From Mnemiopsis leidyi (taxonomy: Eukaryota; Ctenophora; Tentaculata; Lobata; Bolinopsidae), in assembly GCA_000226015.1 (NCBI GenBank), contig JH152759.1, positions 57,968-88,253 on the forward strand: a stretch of 30,286 nucleotides of DNA, written 5' to 3'. A program made the translations under genes and the position numbers. This document shows, piece after piece, positions 1 to 8,819 of this stretch (the first letter of the stretch is position 1; every line of letters begins with the position of its first letter). Below the pieces are notes generated by a model. That model was not told the origin of the DNA. It worked only from the letters and a program-made list of their open reading frames with translations, and did no database searches.

Positions 1-834
1 ATTCAGCTGGGTCACTTCTTTTAACATAGGCATCGCAGGAGCAACAAATTACATCATCTAAGCTACATATGCAATTAAGTCAATTAAGTAGGGTTACAGC
101 TATAGCAGAATTGGATTTAAACCTTCTACAGTTTTATGTACATTAGTGTATTTTTTATCATTCTTTTTTTAATGGTATATAGATGTGTTTTTATATAGGG
201 TCATTTGTGTATTCAAGGTGTAATTGTCTATTTTATTGCCCTGTTTGAGATCGATTAAGTCAATTCACCATTTCATTACATTAGATTCTTACTTGTACTT
301 TTTTATGATGATCAAGACTAATAGAGTTGTCACGTTTTAATACTTTCAACACTACTATTATACAAATAATTTGAGCCAGAAGATGACAGGTGTTATACCT
401 TTTGAAATATTGCAGAACAGTGTCTAATTTGTAACAGAAAAGATGCTTACATACCTTATAGTCCTATTCATAACAAAAACCTTGTGGAATAATTGAAAAT
501 TTGCCATAGCATTGGTTTATCCGTGAGGTTTTTGAACATTACTATTTATGAATTCAAAACAATGTTGGTCATTTAGATTAATTCATTAATAAAATTATTA
601 TTATTATTAAGCATTTTTCTAATTGATGGCGCGGTGATAAATCATTAATTGATGAAATGACAATTATTTTTTCTTAAAATCATAGTAAATTGGTCATTCT
701 ATAATTTAGTAATCATTTCTCAGATGTTATTTCATTATTAAATCTGTCAACAGAATTATCACGATGCTTACAATTAATCTAATACGCAAATACAGGAAGA
801 TGTAAAACACTGTAACACAAAACAATATTTTCCT
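1..834. other. AT-rich non-coding stretch
   Basis: I see no coding signal, RNA gene or long repeat. The DNA is AT-rich with short homopolymers and a run of ATT triplets near 596-609. Its right end meets a plausible 3' splice site (TTTTCCTAG, ending at 836) just before the start codon of the secreted-repeat gene, so part of it could be that gene's 5' intron or leader. Confidence 0.5.
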
Positions 835-838
835 AGAA

Positions 839-1139
839 ATGAAGCTGTTCGTTATTCTGTTGGCTATGTTCGTGACCTTGCAGTCCCAAGAATATGATGG
901 TGCAGGATGATGGTGCTGCTGCAGATGATGGTGCTGCTGCAGATGATGGTGCTGCTGCAGATGATGGTGCTGCTGTAGATGATGGTGCTGCTGCAGATGA
1001 TGGTGCTGCAGATGATGATGGAAGCTGGGAAGACGGAAGGGACTGGGATGAAGAATATGCGTCTGGATGTTCTAAATACGGTTACACACTTGCTACTGGG
1101 GTTGTTTTCATTGCAGCCATTATGAAGGAGTTGTACTAA
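839..1139 (+). pseudogene. Short secreted Asp/Ala-rich repeat protein gene, frame broken by one base
   Basis: The ATG at 839 opens a typical signal peptide: MKLF, then a hydrophobic core (VILLAMFVTL), then QSQ. That frame hits TGA at 908-910. The next frame is open to TAA at 1137-1139 and encodes repeats of DDGAAA. Those come from 18-bp units at 906-923, 924-941, 942-959, 960-977 and 978-995, then a 15-bp unit to 1010. A Trp/Asp/Glu-rich segment follows, then one Cys and a hydrophobic C-terminal stretch (TLATGVVFIAAIM). Later unit junctions read GCAGATGAT or GTAGATGAT, but the first reads GCAGGATGAT. One surplus G at 905/906 therefore separates the signal peptide from its repeats. With that base ignored the product would be about 99 residues. 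It may be a sequencing error, an allele or a pseudogene. The family is not recognised; an acidic extracellular or mineral-binding role is only a guess. A possible AATAAA lies at 1666-1671. Confidence 0.6.
906..1010 (+). repeat. In-frame 18-bp coding minisatellite (DDGAAA units)
   Basis: Five 18-bp units (GAT GAT GGT GCT GCT GCA, one with GTA as the last codon) are followed by a 15-bp unit lacking one GCT. The units are almost identical at the nucleotide level, so expansion looks recent. All length changes are multiples of three, as expected for a repeat kept in frame. Confidence 0.85.
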
Positions 1140-2250
1140 TATACTGATAGTGACATGTTTTTAGACAGGAGTGTTTTAGACTTTACAGCTCATGTGCGTT
1201 GATAGAATTGAAGGTGAAATGCTCCTGTAGTATGGTATACCTAAACCAGTATAGCCCACAGCCATTCGTGCGCACATGGCTTCAATTTTTGGGAGGTCGC
1301 CTGGCTCACTTAGCTACACAACCTGTCAGAATTTGGAGTTCAGGCCGTGCCCGGATGTAAAGGCTATAGCCTTTTTAGCACGATATTAAATGTTAAGAAA
1401 GTATAATATCAATCTCAACTGTGATAGTGTTATATGCTTTAAAAATTGAATCATCTTTTATTTAGGCGGCCTTTGCTTTTATTATAATTTTCTGAGACTT
1501 TTATGTTATGTAATATCTTTTTAATATAGTATAATATAATTTAGCAACTTTTTTCATTGATTTAAGCAAATCTTAGCAGTGTTAAAAAAGGTGAAGAGGA
1601 ACGCTATAACCGTCTTCTTTCAAACCCTGATTAACTATTAGACATTTTCAATGAACGAGAAACAAAATAAAATAAGAACCAGAACAGGAGATTGTGAGAC
1701 ACCGATTAACAAATGTAACGAAAGTCCTAATACGACAAATCAATTTCAAGAAACGCTGTCATGTGACTGCGCCACCACAATGTGGAAAACTTCAAACTTG
1801 AGAACGGGCAACTGAGTAACAGGAGCCAGTGTCGCCCACCTAAACACTTAAACTGCGTATAAAACCAACAGATTTTTATTGCTACTATTATTGCTATTTC
1901 AGTTGTCTTACCATAGCGGGAAAATTCATCACATCAACATGCAACATGGCGTTAGATCGATTAAAGCGTTTAACTTTTTGTGTCATTCCCATTAAGAAAG
2001 AAGCCTCGTGGGCATTTGATAGGAATAATACAAATATAAACGTTAATGGAGCGGTTAAACACACGGATTTATAGTTTCTCTTTAAAAGCCAGCATCAGTA
2101 CATTCTGAGTGGTTTCAACTTTTCAAAGATCGACGAATTTACCGAATCTTAAAGTCTAGTGGGAGTAACACCACTGTTGTAACTTATAGGATTGTGTCTA
2201 ACTGACTCGTCCTGCGTAAGTGATGAAAGTATCATAACGGTAATGTTCAA
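1140..2250. other. Non-coding stretch
   Basis: No ORF or RNA gene is recognisable. It presumably includes the 3' untranslated region of the preceding short gene, with a possible poly(A) signal at 1666-1671. The rest is AT-rich unique-looking sequence. Confidence 0.45.
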
Positions 2251-2376
2251 GAATATCCGGGACACAAGAGTGATTATCTGGGACACACGAGTCACTATCC
2301 GGGACACACGAGTGAATATCCGGGACACAAGAGTCACTATCCGAGCCACAAGAGTGGAGATCCGAGACACAAGAGT
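2251..2376. repeat. 21-bp minisatellite, six units
   Basis: Six units of exactly 21 bp start at 2251, 2272, 2293, 2314, 2335 and 2356. Each carries a core close to CCGGGACACAAGAGT and a variable spacer (GAATAT, GATTAT, CACTAT or GGAGAT). Because 21 is a multiple of three, three reading frames stay open across the array: one on the plus strand (IRDTRV-like heptads) and two on the minus strand (LVSRI-like and SCVPD-like heptads). I treat these as consequences of the repeat, not as genes. A 9-bp motif (ATTCTAACA) is repeated three times just downstream, near 2403-2429. Confidence 0.85.
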
Positions 2377-2684
2377 AGTGAGTTTTGTGTTTGGAAATGT
2401 CAATTCTAACAATTCTAACATTTCTAACACATATTGGATGTAGGGTCATTTTACATTATCAGCATAGGTTAATACACAGAGCACTTAAGGACTGCTTAAA
2501 GATCTAGATTTTGTGCTATTCGTCAATACACTTACTGAATTTACTTACAATGTGCCTTGTTAATACGAAATATTGAATAACGAGATATAACTATAGTTAA
2601 CAAGGCACAGGGTGATAAAAAGGTTCAAAGTGGATGTAGGTGGCTTACTTCATATTCTTTTCTTAAATGGACGTCAGAATTCAT

Positions 2685-2692
2685 TGACGTCA
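2685..2692. promoter_or_regulatory. CRE-like palindrome TGACGTCA
   Basis: This is an exact match to the CREB/ATF palindrome TGACGTCA, just left of the first inverted-repeat element; a second ACGTCA half-site lies near 2671. Another exact TGACGTCA is at 22128-22135. No nearby gene start supports function, so it could be chance or part of a repeat. Confidence 0.3.
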
Positions 2693-2702
2693 TAATTTAC
2701 GT

Positions 2703-2819
2703 GTAGGAGTCGGAAATTTTTTCCATCATGTGATAGCGATTGACTAATGAGAAGATACAACCAATAAATTTCTAAAAACGCTATCACATGATAAAGATAA
2801 GTTCAGACTTCTCCCCAAG
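2703..2819 (+). mobile_element. Small inverted-repeat (MITE-like) element, copy 1
   Basis: A ~117-bp unit has 14-bp perfect inner inverted repeats (ATCATGTGATAGCG at 2725-2738 against 2779-2792). Its outer ends are weaker inverted repeats, GTAGGAGTCGG on the left and CTTCTCCCCAAG on the right. It has no coding capacity. The related copy at 2853-2978 shares the right end (GTTC...CTCCCCAAGAA..TCTG) and a 27-nt internal block in opposite orientation. Structure and copy number fit a non-autonomous DNA transposon, but I could not define a target-site duplication. Confidence 0.55.
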
Positions 2820-2852
2820 AAATCTGACATTTGTAGACGTCATCAATATTAG

Positions 2853-2978
2853 TAGGGAGGAAATTTGTTGTATCATGTGACATTGTGACATTGTTTCTTT
2901 AACTTAATAGGTTGAACTTGGATCCTCATTGGTCAATCGCTGTCACATGATAGAAACAAAGTTCGACTCCTCCCCAAG
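2853..2978 (-). mobile_element. Small inverted-repeat (MITE-like) element, copy 2 (inverted)
   Basis: The inner inverted repeats TATCATGTGACA (2871-2882) and TGTCACATGATA (2941-2952) are perfect over 12 bp. The block at 2925-2951 is the reverse complement of copy 1 positions 2725-2751 with two mismatches. The outer ends resemble copy 1 (GGGAGGAAATTTG, and ACTCCTCCCCAAG). The left arm carries a short local duplication (GTGACATT twice). It sits 33 bp from copy 1, so this may be one nested or doubled insertion. Confidence 0.55.
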
Positions 2979-3065
2979 AATTCTGTTGTCAACAGCAAGA
3001 TTATTTTAGCAGATTACAAAATCGCCAAGACAAAGGAAAATAAAACCGTAATGAGGAGATTTGCA

Positions 3066-3147
3066 ACATGTTACACTATACAAATATAAGATGGGGTAAC
3101 AGTGTGACATGTTACACTATACAAATCTAAGACGGGGTAACACTTAA
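3066..3147. repeat. 41-bp tandem duplication
   Basis: Two copies start at 3066 and 3107, each opening with ACATGTTACACTATACAAAT and ending near GGGGTAACA. Only a few bases differ between them. The GGGGTAACA end also occurs near 12071, so part of the unit may be dispersed. Confidence 0.75.
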
Positions 3148-3157
3148 CAGTGTGATT

Positions 3158-4397
3158 GATAAGAAGCGGTTACAACAACAAAACACCACAAAGCGCGCAC
3201 TGAGGTGGTGTTTAAATCACAACATCAAGAGAAAGGCAGATTAATCGATTTCAAATTACATGTTGAAAGCGAGGGAGATTGGGTCCTACATAAGCTCCAC
3301 CACTTTGTATCATCATTACCAGCACAGAAAGTAAACATGCACGGTCGAGGAGCAGGCTTGCACTTAGCAAGAATCTCTTCTGAAATATTCATGATAGGAG
3401 TAGGATAAGCGGGGATTTGGGGGGTTTTGTAACCGCCTTCCTTGTGAATGTGAAACTGATTGCACGGCTGGTTGTTTTGTTCGCGGATTGTAACATTCCT
3501 TCTGAACTTGTTCAGGGATTTAAAAACAGCTGGTTATAGTATACACTGACATGGTGGGAGTATACACTGACACTATACAAAACTGAACTAATTAGTTAGA
3601 GGGAAAGTCAGCTTTTAAAGTCTTAATGGTAAGATAAGATCTTGATAGTTAATCTAACTTCAAGAGATTGAGGTGAGACCAAGGAAAAATAAGAAGTAAA
3701 AAAGAGAGATTCGGGAAGATTATAAAAAAGATCGAGAGTTGTGATTTCGCAAAAAAAAATGTGAATACATTTAAAATCGACCAGCAATAATCATTTGGAG
3801 TGAAATGAGGTTCCAATATATAAAAGCACCATTATCCATAAAAGGAAAGCGACAGACAAAAAAGAGAAATAATGCCAGTGATATTAGGATAAATCGATAA
3901 GATTAACTTTGATCTTTTGATAATTTGACGTGACATATTTCATATACCTTTAACCATGACTGCCGGATAGCAAGTGTAGAGTACACTGAACTTCATCTCT
4001 AGTGACATTTCGCAGCACACTAAATATAGAGCGTCAAAGAACGCTACTTAAAGAAAGTAATCATCTGTGCGGTAGAACTACTGGAAGCTTGAAAGGACTA
4101 TATTTTTTAAGCTAAACAAGCTGTCATAAAATATCAACTGAATGCAAGACTATAATGTCTGGTGATCCAACCATATGATACGAAGTATAATTTGTATCGC
4201 TTAAAGAGTTGATATTGATGATAAAGATTCTGTCAAAAATTAGTTAAACAGTTAAAGGAACGACGAAAAAAAGAAAGAAAATGGTCGAAGTTAAGTATGC
4301 AACCTCGAGACGTTCATTCTTCAATATAGAGGGTGTTTTCCCATTGCCAATTATCTTTTACTAATCTTTAACAATTGTATCCTGCATGTCGATTGAT
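3158..4397. other. Non-coding stretch with minor repeats
   Basis: No gene is recognisable; the open frame at 3205-3408 has no family resemblance or splice context. A short direct repeat (AGTATACACTGACA) occurs twice at about 3537-3585. Otherwise it is AT-rich sequence. Confidence 0.4.
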
Positions 4398-4485
4398 CAC
4401 GTGACTCAAACACACCCCGCTGATTGGTCAAATTCGATCACGTGACTGAAATAGCGAGCGCTGATTGGCTTCCCACTCTCACGTG
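4398..4485. promoter_or_regulatory. E-box/CCAAT cluster A
   Basis: Three CACGTG sites (4398-4403, 4439-4444, 4480-4485) alternate with two inverted CCAAT boxes (CTGATTGG near 4419 and 4461). The first two E-boxes extend to ATCACGTGACT. The layout looks like a compact bHLH-zip (USF/MITF/Myc class) plus NF-Y promoter. An ATGGCGCC lies just downstream at 4498, but the frame from it is short (22 codons). Promoter activity is inferred. Confidence 0.4.
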
Positions 4486-4871
4486 CCAAGAAAGATAATG
4501 GCGCCTGTGCCCCACAGGGGGTCAGAAGGCACGTATTTAATGTGCCCGGCATTATATGCAGCATGATTATTATAAGGATGTCCGCAATAGATTGCCTTAT
4601 TATTGGAGGGGCAAACACTGGCTGCAGTTCGTCGAACTTTTCGCTTCGTAGCTAGGACTATCAATAATACCTAGGAGTATGGTTTCAAGTGGGGAGGGGA
4701 CCTTTTTCAGGTCCTCATTTCGAGCAAGCTTTACTACCAGAGGTGTGCACTGATTGGTAACGGGTGTTTATTTTGTGGTTGGGCCGAAGGATCAACCAAG
4801 CTATATGATGTGTACGGAGCAGATATTTGAACGGACACGATTTCCTCTTATAGTCAATTCAGTAAATTCAT

Positions 4872-4955
4872 GGACCGGCACCGTGTCAAGTCGGGTATGA
4901 TCCGACAACCTCTGCATTGTCTAGATGAGTGCTCTACTAATCGAACTACCGGCCC
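4872..4955 (-). repeat. tRNA-derived sequence (tRNA pseudogene or SINE head)
   Basis: Read on the minus strand from 4955, the sequence begins GGGCCGG and ends CCGGTCC, which can pair as a 7-bp acceptor stem with one G-U. It has a D-arm-like segment (TAGTTCGATTAGTAGAGC) resembling box A, an anticodon-arm-like segment (CTCATCTAGACAATGCAG), and a perfect 5-bp T stem (GTCGG/CCGAC) around a 7-nt loop. The T loop is ATCATAC instead of TTCRANY, and 11 extra bases (TTGACACGGTG) separate the T stem from the acceptor 3' strand. It is therefore not a working tRNA. A tRNA-derived SINE head is the best reading. Confidence 0.5.
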
Positions 4956-5018
4956 TAGTAGTAATAGGAGTAGGAATGTAGAACTACCGGCCCTGGTAGT
5001 AATAGGAATATAGAGGAA
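4943..5018. repeat. 38-bp tandem duplication next to the tRNA-like sequence
   Basis: Units 4943-4980 and 4981-5018 both open GAACTACCGGCCCT and continue as GTAGTAATAGGA with some divergence. The first unit overlaps the 5' end of the minus-strand tRNA-like sequence, so the duplication copied part of it. Confidence 0.7.
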
Positions 5019-5276
5019 TTCAGGAATATAGGATCATAGCGGAATGTTGGGAACTGTATCCGTGGGGAGGTGTGGGGTATTGACCAATGAAAAGCCATGC
5101 ACCACCAATGAATAGCAAGAAACGCGCTCACATGTCAAAATAAATTTGCGACACATGCCACGAATAATGTTCACTGCATAAGAAAAAGATAAAGATCCAC
5201 AAAATCGCCGCGTTAGATTAGTTTTGTTGTAATATGTTTTGAGCTGAGCAATTTTCAAGGGGAAACTTAACAGCAA

Positions 5277-5849
5277 GAATTAAATTGTTGATGAGATGAA
5301 CCGTCTTATATACAGTACAACTACTTAACTAAATGAGTTTTGAGAAGAGCTTGCCTTGATGAAATTTAATTCTTATAGTGGCCAGAGATAAAGGTTAATG
5401 TCTTACCAAAGCTAAAAGGAACTTCAAAAATCGAAACTTTGACACTTATTTAAGTTGAATATTCCTCAAAAATCAATAAATGTAGGGTGAATTTGTCATC
5501 GAACGAAGATGCTGAAATCTCAACTTAAATTCTATTTCGAAAAATGAACGGGTCAGAGAACTTACGATGAACTTTGTTTTGATACTTTTTCAGTCTTATC
5601 AGCCTTTCTCCCTCAGAAGCAAGCAACAAGGCAAACAGTTAGAAGCAGAGCTTATTTGACACACTTTACCTCAGATTAATGAGAAAATATGGCCCGCAGT
5701 TGGCGAGACGGGGGTTATTTCTTTATTTAGCACACACTAAACTCACACAAGGTGAGAGTGACCAGATCATTAATTATAAAGTAGCAGCTAAACTATAACA
5801 TGAGCCCAGGCAATATCAATATTATAGCTTTGTAGCAGTAACCTCCGAT
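5277..5849. other. Non-coding stretch
   Basis: I see no coding region, RNA gene or clear repeat here. Confidence 0.4.
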
Positions 5850-6056
5850 CACGTGATTAGGGTGGCTGTCTCTTCCAGCGGTGAGCACTGAAAGGGAAAT
5901 TTAATGATGTGGTGGGCCAAGTGTGCCACGTGATCAAGTTCAAGTGTGCCACGTGATCAAGCTCAAGTGTACCACGTGATTATGTGAGGGAGATCGGTTA
6001 GTTTTGACACGTGCAGTAATAATGCGTATGACTAACTTACAAATAGTTTGCACGTG
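5850..6056. promoter_or_regulatory. E-box cluster B with six CACGTG sites
   Basis: CACGTG occurs at 5850, 5927, 5950, 5973, 6008 and 6051. Three lie in a 23-bp tandem repeat (5918-5940, 5941-5963, 5964-5986; unit CAAGTGTGCCACGTGATCA plus four bases). The last two share CACGTGCAGTA. Six sites in 207 bp is far above chance. No gene start is visible beside it, so a regulatory role is inferred. Confidence 0.45.
5918..5986. repeat. 23-bp tandem repeat, three units, each with an E-box
   Basis: Three exact 23-bp periods contain GTGCCACGTGAT or GTACCACGTGAT. The first two differ at one base; the third has diverged at its right end. The repeat shows directly that E-boxes here multiply by local duplication. 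Confidence 0.85.
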
Positions 6057-8813
6057 CAGTAGAAGATTGACCAACCTTGGAGATTTCACAAAATGGTCGT
6101 TCAACCTGTTACCTAGTCCTGCGTGGGCGTGCCGTTATTGATTTAAAAGTACCATGCAAGTAGCAGCTGCGATAATTATCGAATAATAATCTCGACAATC
6201 CGACAATCGTCGGAATTTAAAGGCTAAGAAAGTACAAATATCAGAAGAAAGTGTGGCGGTATTTCAATTATTTCATCTTTGATAGATATAAGCCGAGCGG
6301 CGAGCCTATACTATAAGTCAAAACGAACTGTTTTCAGGTTAAATTTCGTCATTTCACTGTCATTTAGAAAGATACTTCCAAATGTTCAATTGAACGATGA
6401 CCTAAATTCAAACTTTTCTATTTCCGGTTGGAGTAAAGACACATGTGAATGAAATTAACCAACCCAAAACCTAGAATGAGAACTCAATGTGTGGAGACCA
6501 AATTGACAAATCATCTAGACCTTCAATTTAGTTTACTGTCTTTGAATTCACAAAAAAATTGCTGAGCAAATTTTGCCGACTGAAAATTGAATCAAAACCG
6601 AAATTTTAGGGCATGACCATCGGCAAAATTAAAAGCACTTTGGTGAACTGAGCTGATTGTTAATTTGTTAGTGTTAACTCCCAAACAAAAGGCAATAAAT
6701 TTACTCGTCAGAAATTATAACATTTATATGAGATATAAATAAAGAATTGAAGTGTAAGATTTATCCTAGTAAGAGAGAAAAAATATGTATTTAATATCAG
6801 GTAAAACATTTCTGATAAAACAGCTTAATAAAGCAATGCTCAAATTTTAGGAGTACACTCGGGTAAAATACGACTAAATAACAAGCGCCTACTTTGATCT
6901 AGTCGAGATATTGGTGCTGCAAATTGAGTGCGAATCTCTCAGTAAAACGCTTCTGATACCAACCAGCAAACTGATAAAAGTTTAGGCAGACAACCAGCTA
7001 AACAATCAAACCAACTTAACCTAACTACCTCCTACTCTCCTAGCATCACAACCTATTTAAACGAATGACAACCGAGATTTTACTATCGACAAAACGTGCG
7101 AAAATTACCGAGGGGCGTGGGCTGAGGAGATCATTAATAATTGGTAACTTGACAATTATGATTTGGTGAGATTTAACAAACGCATAAAGACTCATCCATC
7201 AGATCATAGACTTAACGGAGCGACAAATACATTGTCAAAGATTCCTATATTTTGTATTATCGAAATTGCAAATTGACAGGGGTAACCAAGGTAACCATGG
7301 TGCCTCGGCGCCAAGTAGTAGTACCCAACTCTAATATATAAAGTAGCTGATGTTTAAAGTTTAAAGTGGTGTTTTAACAGATGTCACTTTGGAGGGGTCG
7401 CCACCATACAAACAATGTCGTGCATAGAGCCGTGATTTGTAGCTCTCTGATTGGGTGATTTCTAGCACGGTGATAGATCATTGGATGTTTTCCGACTTGG
7501 ATAATTCTAGCTCATATTAATATATCATCCATTGAATACTTCCAGCAACTTAATTCAGTCTATTTATCATTAAATCACGTTTAGAGATCCAGAAATTTCC
7601 CATCTATAATTTGGAATTGTTAAGAAATCACAACACTTAGAAAATCACAGCAAGAACAATATTTAACCGCTTACCAACCAGACGACAAAAACGAGAAAAT
7701 AGACGTCTGATAAATGATTCTAATGGAACAGCTGGTGAAGGTGAAGAAACCTTATCTGTGATACGTCCCAAAAATACACGACCGAACCGGTGTTTCAAAA
7801 AAGTTTAAACTTTTTATAGTTTTAACTTCATGACATCAATAATACCAATTTAATCAGCGACATCAGTTGATGGTGTCCAACATTTTGTTTTGTATATAGG
7901 TACACAGATACGCAGGAATTGAAATACGAAACTATAATCTGTGTGGAGATTTTAACGAATTGTACCTAAGTTAGCCGAGTAACCGGGAAAGTAACGTATC
8001 TAAAGTATGTACTTCTGTAAAACACACACAAGTTACAAGTTTTTCGCACCGGTCAATGTCCACGACCGGCCGGCATTAGATTGATAAAGCGATATGTAAT
8101 GTCAGTGCAGCTGCAGCTGCTAATGAAATTTAGATCTGAAATTGTGGTGATTCTCACGGTCATTATCGACCAAGGAATTATAACGGAAAATTTCTTGCGG
8201 AAAGGAAACATTGAAATGAATTTTTGAATAAATCATATCGCAACACGGTGACAAACTAAAATGGTAAAGCTTAAGAATAACGGTTTTTTTATAGTCATAG
8301 CAACTTTGTTTTTGTTTTAAGCGCAGCTAATGTACCGTTTAGGCGGATTACTGGTAAAATCGGAGTTAAAGATAATTGAGTTATCACAATTTTACAATTA
8401 AGCAGGAGTTTTAGTGCAGCGATTTCGTTTTATTGTATCATGCAGACAAGCAGATCTGCAATTTAGTAATTGTGCGATCAATGGACGCTAATTTACTCGT
8501 TGATAATGCGGATTAAAATTCGTTTACAACCTTGAACGTGAAGAAACAGGATATTTTTCGAGAAAATTTTACAAACAGAAAAAAAGTGAACGAAGTTTCG
8601 CTTGACACGTTGTTTAAAAACACGATGAAAATCTTGACTAAAGCAAATCACGAAAGCTTTTCAAGTTGTGTTTGGATAACATAACTGGATATCCTCTAAC
8701 AGGATATTTTATGTGCTTAAAAAGTCAATAAAGACACATATTACATAGCGACTAAATGTGCACACGTTGCGGTTCAAGAAGGATTGACCAAACGAAGCTG
8801 TAACACTAACAAT
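6057..8813. other. Long non-coding stretch
   Basis: About 2.7 kb without any frame, splice pattern or RNA I can support. It is AT-rich. A small GC-rich patch near 7278-7312 holds two GGTAACC palindromes and GGCGCC. CACGTG is absent. Confidence 0.4.
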
Positions 8814-8819
8814 CACGTG
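8814..8819. promoter_or_regulatory. Isolated E-box (ATCACGTGACC)
   Basis: A single CACGTG with the extended context AATCACGTGACC, matching the extended form in the clusters. No associated gene is recognised. Confidence 0.25.

Noticed and set aside
4508..4525. CCCCACAGGGGGTCAG, similar to a CTCF core
   Set aside because: One base is missing from the core spacing, and a single imperfect match is not evidence.
4498..4566. ATGGCGCC start 13 bp after an E-box/CCAAT cluster
   Set aside because: The frame closes after 22 codons and no donor or downstream exon is visible.
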